A DNA stretch of 64,000 nt from Kibdelosporangium sp. MJ126-NF4. GTDB lineage: Bacteria; Actinomycetota; Actinomycetes; Mycobacteriales; Pseudonocardiaceae. The stretch's first letter is position 1; every line of letters begins with the position of its first letter. Location of the stretch: the NCBI RefSeq assembly GCF_000826545.1, contig NZ_CDME01000002.1, forward strand, positions 1,683,187 through 1,747,186, given 5' to 3'. The notes under the pieces are model-generated. The model worked only from the letters and a program-made list of their open reading frames with translations. It had not been told where the DNA came from and searched no databases. The position numbers and the translations under genes are program-made. Shown here in pieces: positions 60,570 to 64,000 of this stretch.

Positions 60570-61028
60570 TCACGCCATGTAGCGGGTCAGGCTTTCGACC
60601 AGACGCGGGCGGCTCATGTCGATGAACCCGTCGAGCGGACGGCGCTCGGCGTCGCCGGGGCTGAGGGCGTCGGCCACGAACCGCGCGACGACACTCGGCT
60701 CGGGCAGGGGATCGGTGCCGCCGATCCGGTCGATCACCACCGGGGCCTCGCCGGGATCGGTCTCCACGGACAGGATCCAGCCTGAGCGCTCGCTCCACAC
60801 GAGCATCAGGTCGCGGGCGGGGCTGTCGGGCGAACGCTGAGCGAGCGCGAGGTACGCGGTGGCCGTGTCGCTGACTTCGAAGGAGGTCGCCTCGGCGGGG
60901 ACGCCGATCGCCTTCGCGACGGCACGCAGGTATCCGGCTAGTCCACGCGTCAGTCGCCAGTTCCCGTCGTCGGATGACCACGGTGTGGTCGGTGAGTACT
61001 GCGTCAGCACGCTCAGTTCGTCAGTCAT
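60570..61028 (-). CDS. DUF6292-family protein (copy 2)
   Basis: This 152-residue protein shares the DUF6292 pattern with copy 1: LTRGLAGYLRAVAKAIGVPAE, then RDLMLVWSERSGWILSVETDPGEAPVVIDRIGG and PSVVARFVADAL. It has an extra C-terminal helix (RRPLDGFIDMSRPRLVESLTRYMA). It is in the same direction as the HATPase gene, 66 bp upstream of it, so one transcript could hold both. Confidence 0.82.
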   Translation of the reverse strand: MTDELSVLTQYSPTTPWSSDDGNWRLTRGLAGYLRAVAKAIGVPAEATSFEVSDTATAYLALAQRSPDSPARDLMLVWSERSGWILSVETDPGEAPVVIDRIGGTDPLPEPSVVARFVADALSPGDAERRPLDGFIDMSRPRLVESLTRYMA

Positions 61029-61418
61029 CCAGGCATCCGATCACCACACGGCCGCTGGACGGGGCCTTCCTGAGGACGCCAACGGCTTCGTTCACACCAG
61101 CGCTGACCGGCCGAGACGACCCGGCCACTGGGAGGAGCCGACCAAGGTCACCGGTCCCAACACCGATGCGTGTGTACCCTGATGGCACCGACTGTACCGC
61201 AGCGTGTCCACCGGTCAGGATTGGTTGAGCCGCCGATCTGTGGATGGCGTATGGTCAAAAGCATCGCGGACTTGTCGCACGCCAGTGGCCGAGTCCGGCC
61301 CCTTCGACGGCGCGTGGCGCCCGCTTGGCGGAAGGCCAGGCCACGTTCGTTCCTTGATCGCGTACCGACCCCGCGTACAGCCGCCGTCATGGCAGGCATT
61401 TCAGCGAGACGAGTATTA
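61029..61418. other. 390-bp divergent intergenic region
   Basis: No convincing gene is seen. Several in-frame starts for the desaturase fall here (61170, 61248, 61389), but the encoded residues are Arg/Pro-rich and unlike the family. The GGTTGAG and GCGTATGGTC stretch (61221-61255) could be promoter boxes with a 19-bp gap. Nothing firmer can be said. Confidence 0.4.
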
Positions 61419-62372
61419 GTGACCACAGCCACCCCTGTTCGTGCCGAACCCAAACCGATCTTCACCGACCGAGCCACCCGTTCGGAACTGATCACCATTC
61501 GAGCGTTTCTGATCATTCCGTTCGTCGCGCTGCTCGCGGCGGTACCGCTGGTCTGGGGGTGGGGCATCACCTGGGTGGATCTCGTCGTCGCCGCCGTGTT
61601 CTACGTGGTGTCATCACTCGGGATCACCGTGGGATACCACCGGTATTTCACTCACGGTTCTTTCAAAGCACGCCGTGCGTTGCGCGTCGCGTTGGCCATC
61701 GCGGGCAGTCTTGCCGCGCAGGGACCGGTGATCACGTGGGTCGCCGACCACCGAAGGCACCACGCGTTCTCCGACCGGGAAGGCGATCCGCACTCACCCT
61801 GGCTGTTCGGCACCTCACCGATGGCGCTGGCGAAGGGTTTCTGGCACGCACACATGGGATGGTTGTTCGGCCGTGACCGCACCAACATCGACCGGTTCGC
61901 CCCGGACCTCGCCGCCGATCCGGCGATCCGTTTCGTCGACCGTCTCTTCCCGCTGTGGGTGACGCTCAGTGTCGCACTGCCCGCGGTGCTCGGCGGTGTG
62001 CTCACCATGACGTGGTGGGGCGCGCTGACCGGGTTCCTCTGGGCCGGGCTGGCACGGGTGGCGTTCCAGCACCACGTGACGTGGTCGGTGAACTCGGTCT
62101 GCCACATGGTCGGCGACCGCCCGTTCGTCAGTCGCGACCGCTCGTCGAACTTCTGGCCACTGGCGATCCTGTCGATGGGCGAGTCGTGGCACAACACCCA
62201 CCACGCCGATCCGACATCCGCCCGGCACGGCGTCCTTCGTGGACAGATCGACATCTCCGCGAGGCTGATCTGGCTGTTCGAGAAGGCAGGGTGGGCACGC
62301 AGCGTCCGCTGGCCGACAGTGCAACGGCTGGCACGGCTCCAGCGGGTCACCCCCGAATCCGGAGCAGCATGA
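61419..62372 (+). CDS. Acyl-CoA delta-9-type fatty acid desaturase
   Basis: This 317-residue membrane desaturase has the three His boxes of the SCD/DesA3 type: HRYFTH, HRRHH (in DHRRHHAFSD) and HNTHH (ESWHNTHH). Four membrane segments surround them. It puts a double bond into acyl-CoA or acyl-lipid with O2 and ferredoxin or a similar donor. GTG at 61419 is chosen (VTTATPVRAEPKP); ATG 61389 is possible. It is joined by ATGA to the next small gene. Confidence 0.9.
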   Translation: MTTATPVRAEPKPIFTDRATRSELITIRAFLIIPFVALLAAVPLVWGWGITWVDLVVAAVFYVVSSLGITVGYHRYFTHGSFKARRALRVALAIAGSLAAQGPVITWVADHRRHHAFSDREGDPHSPWLFGTSPMALAKGFWHAHMGWLFGRDRTNIDRFAPDLAADPAIRFVDRLFPLWVTLSVALPAVLGGVLTMTWWGALTGFLWAGLARVAFQHHVTWSVNSVCHMVGDRPFVSRDRSSNFWPLAILSMGESWHNTHHADPTSARHGVLRGQIDISARLIWLFEKAGWARSVRWPTVQRLARLQRVTPESGAA

Positions 62373-62596
62373 TGGCCCTACCGCAGACTTCCCGTACCGA
62401 CAGCAACGTCCAGCGCCTGGCACAGGCCCGCGCCAACCAGGTGACGACAGAGGCGGCCCAGCAGACCAGGGCCGCGCGCACGGTCGACGACCACGCGACC
62501 GACCAGCAGGACCGCGAGATGTTGATGGCCATGCTCGGACTCGAGGATGGCCAGGCGAACAAAGGCCGAGCGCGTTATCTCGGCCCGCTCAACTGA
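62369..62596 (+). CDS. Small protein coupled to desaturase
   Basis: This 75-residue polar protein starts MMALPQTSRTDSNVQRLAQA. It has an Ala/Gln-rich helical middle (ARANQVTTEAAQQTRAARTV), and ends DREMLMAMLGLEDGQANKG then RARYLGPLN. The start overlaps the desaturase stop (ATGA) with GGAG upstream, so it is surely co-translated. It has no membrane segment. It may be a helper or stability factor, but no homologue of known function is recalled. Confidence 0.65.
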   Translation: MMALPQTSRTDSNVQRLAQARANQVTTEAAQQTRAARTVDDHATDQQDREMLMAMLGLEDGQANKGRARYLGPLN

Positions 62597-62704
62597 CAGA
62601 CACGCCCCCGGGGGCCCTTCCCCATCAGGACAGTCCGCATGGGACCCCGGTCCCGGTGACAGGCCGTCCAGCCCAGCCCAGCCGAACAGCAGGACGGAGC
62701 CACC

Positions 62705-63748
62705 ATGACCGACCCCGCACAGGTGACTGTCGAGAAACGCGGCAGCGACTTCTCCGAACTGGCCCGCCGGGTCAGGCGCGAGGGCTTGTTGCGCCGCAGG
62801 ATTGGCTACTACGCGGTGCGGATCGGTGTCAACGTCGCCATGCTCGCCGTGGGCGTGGCCGCGTTCGTCATGCTCGGTGACTCATGGTGGCAGCTGTTCA
62901 CCGCCGCGTACTTGGCGCTGGTGTTCACCCAGTTCGCGTTCATCGGTCACGACGCGGGCCACCGCCAGATCATGACCACCCGCCGGGGCAACGACATCAT
63001 CGGCTACATCCACTCGGCCACGGTCGGCATCAGCTACGAATGGTGGGTCGGCAAGCACACGCGCCACCACACGAGCCCCAACCACGAGGGCGTCGATCCC
63101 GACATCGACATCCCGGCGCTCGCCTTCAACGTCGAGCAGGCCGAGGTCAAAACCGGTGTGTTCCGGTGGATCACGAAGTACCAGGCGCTGTTGTTCCTGC
63201 CGCTGCTGATGACGCAGGCCATCATGCTCAAGGTGGCCGGTATCGATGCCGTGATCCGGCGCGACGTGGAGAACGTCCGACGCGAGGCGCTGATCATGAT
63301 CGGGCACGTCGTGATCTACCTGGCAGCCGTGTTCGTCGTGCTGTCGCCGGGCCTGGGGGCGCTGTTCATCCTGGTACACCAGGGGTTGATGGGCATCTAC
63401 CTGGGAATGTCGTTCGCACCGAACCACAAGGGAATGCCGATCATCGCCGCCGAGGAGAAGATCGACTTCCTGCGCCGTCAGGTGCTCACGTCCCGCAACA
63501 TCGCGGGCACCAAGTTCGTCGACTACATGCTCGGTGGCCTGAACTACCAGATCGAGCACCACCTGTTCCCGGCCATGCCCCGCGCCAACCTGCGCCGTGC
63601 CCAGCCGATCATCCGTGGCTTCTGCGCCGAGCGCGAAATCCCCTACACCAGCTGCTCGGCACTGGAGTCGTACCTCTGGGTGCTGCGGCACCTGCACGAG
63701 GTGGGCGAAGGCCTGCGCCGCCCGACCCAGGCACGTCTAGCCAACTGA
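62705..63748 (+). CDS. Acyl-lipid fatty acid desaturase
   Basis: This 347-residue desaturase is of the acyl-lipid type. The His boxes are HDAGH, HTRHH and QIEHH (GGLNYQIEHHLFP), the last with the Gln typical of front-end or omega-type enzymes. There are four or five membrane segments. GGAG lies six bases before the ATG. It differs from the first desaturase in His-box layout and so likely acts on a different position or lipid. The neighbouring MarR gene, running the other way, overlaps its 3' end. Confidence 0.92.
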   Translation: MTDPAQVTVEKRGSDFSELARRVRREGLLRRRIGYYAVRIGVNVAMLAVGVAAFVMLGDSWWQLFTAAYLALVFTQFAFIGHDAGHRQIMTTRRGNDIIGYIHSATVGISYEWWVGKHTRHHTSPNHEGVDPDIDIPALAFNVEQAEVKTGVFRWITKYQALLFLPLLMTQAIMLKVAGIDAVIRRDVENVRREALIMIGHVVIYLAAVFVVLSPGLGALFILVHQGLMGIYLGMSFAPNHKGMPIIAAEEKIDFLRRQVLTSRNIAGTKFVDYMLGGLNYQIEHHLFPAMPRANLRRAQPIIRGFCAEREIPYTSCSALESYLWVLRHLHEVGEGLRRPTQARLAN

Positions 63749-64000
63749 CCCGTTGATCGCGCGGAGGGCGCGCATCGACTCGGCAAGTTCGGTCGCGCGC
63801 CTCTCCCCCAACGGTTCCAGCACGCGCTCGCGGAGCACCTTCGAGGTGACCTCACGGGCGCGTTGTGCCATCTCCCTGCCGTGGTCGGTCAGCACGACGT
63901 GGGTGACCCGGCGGTCGGTCTCGCTGGGCTCGCGCCGGATCAGCCCGGCTTCGGTCATCCGGTCGGCCACCTTGGTGAAGCCCCCGCTGCTCAGCGCCGC
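63737..64000 (-). CDS. MarR-family regulator, 5' end beyond window
   Basis: The minus-strand frame is open to the right edge and ends at 63737. It shows the MarR recognition helix and wing: SSGGFTKVADRMTEAGLIRREPSETDRRVTHVVLTDHG, then the C-terminal dimer helix (RATELAESMRALRAINGSVG). The DRR wing motif is typical. The N-terminal helices lie outside the window. It overlaps the desaturase end by 12 bp. Confidence 0.9.
   Translation of the reverse strand, partial: AALSSGGFTKVADRMTEAGLIRREPSETDRRVTHVVLTDHGREMAQRAREVTSKVLRERVLEPLGERRATELAESMRALRAINGSVG

Noticed and set aside
62604..62654. GCCCCCGGGGGC and GGGACC-CC-GGTCCC palindromes between the desaturase genes
   Set aside because: They are short, with little or no loop, and expected by chance in such GC-rich DNA.

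Overview
The window is high-GC DNA (roughly 70% by eye) with GTG starts, short intergenic gaps and many 4-base ATGA/GTGA stop-start overlaps. Gene families such as tandem HxlR regulators, DUF6292 proteins and XRE/TPR regulators point to an actinobacterium, most likely a pseudonocardial genus (Amycolatopsis, Kibdelosporangium or a relative). The genus is an inference. No rRNA, tRNA, CRISPR array or replication origin was seen.

Layout. 1-8.9 kb is ordinary chromosome: a membrane protein cut by the window edge, a secreted lyase-like protein, a PlsC acyltransferase, an ABC-F ATPase, a Cys-rich protein, a lone TnpB element with its right-end hairpin, a DEAD-box helicase and a small unknown protein. 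8.9-45 kb is a large catabolic island. It holds: a carotenoid/stilbene-cleaving dioxygenase plus thiolase under a tandem-HxlR regulator; an acyl-CoA ligase; SnoaL-like and aldehyde dehydrogenase genes opposite an AraC regulator; a sugar-type ABC transporter; an SDR/MoaF-like/GMC oxidoreductase operon with a cyclase; and a LuxR gene. Next comes a 13-gene minus-strand run (26.6-39.8 kb). This run contains a Liv-type ABC importer, an HDAC-like deacetylase, dienelactone hydrolase, zinc ADH, O-methyltransferase-like protein, SDR, DMFase-large-subunit-like protein, esterase and AKR. The island ends with an amidase, an aromatic-acid MFS transporter, a clear benzoylformate decarboxylase (mdlC) and a LysR regulator. 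Together these suggest uptake of an aromatic or amide-linked, probably plant-derived compound, side-chain oxidation and cleavage, and feeding of aldehyde/acid products to CoA-dependent steps. The actual substrate is not known.

45.1-51.6 kb looks different: lower GC, looser codon use, gene remnants and larger gaps. It carries an XRE/TPR regulator, a 5-formyl-THF cyclo-ligase-like gene, an APH-like kinase and, on the other strand, a compact operon. That operon encodes a 53-residue Gly/Asp-rich peptide, a JmjC-type Fe(II)/2-oxoglutarate oxygenase and an aldo/keto reductase. This is the best candidate in the window for an undescribed ribosomal-peptide (RiPP-like) system.

51.6-64 kb returns to high GC: an APC permease with a TetR regulator and a DmpA-type peptidase; an AraC/MFS pair; a TetR regulator opposite an FAD monooxygenase with two identical 12-bp palindromes between them; a DUF2461 protein; two DUF6292 proteins flanking an anti-sigma-type ATPase; two membrane fatty-acid desaturases with a small coupled protein; and the 3' part of a MarR regulator.
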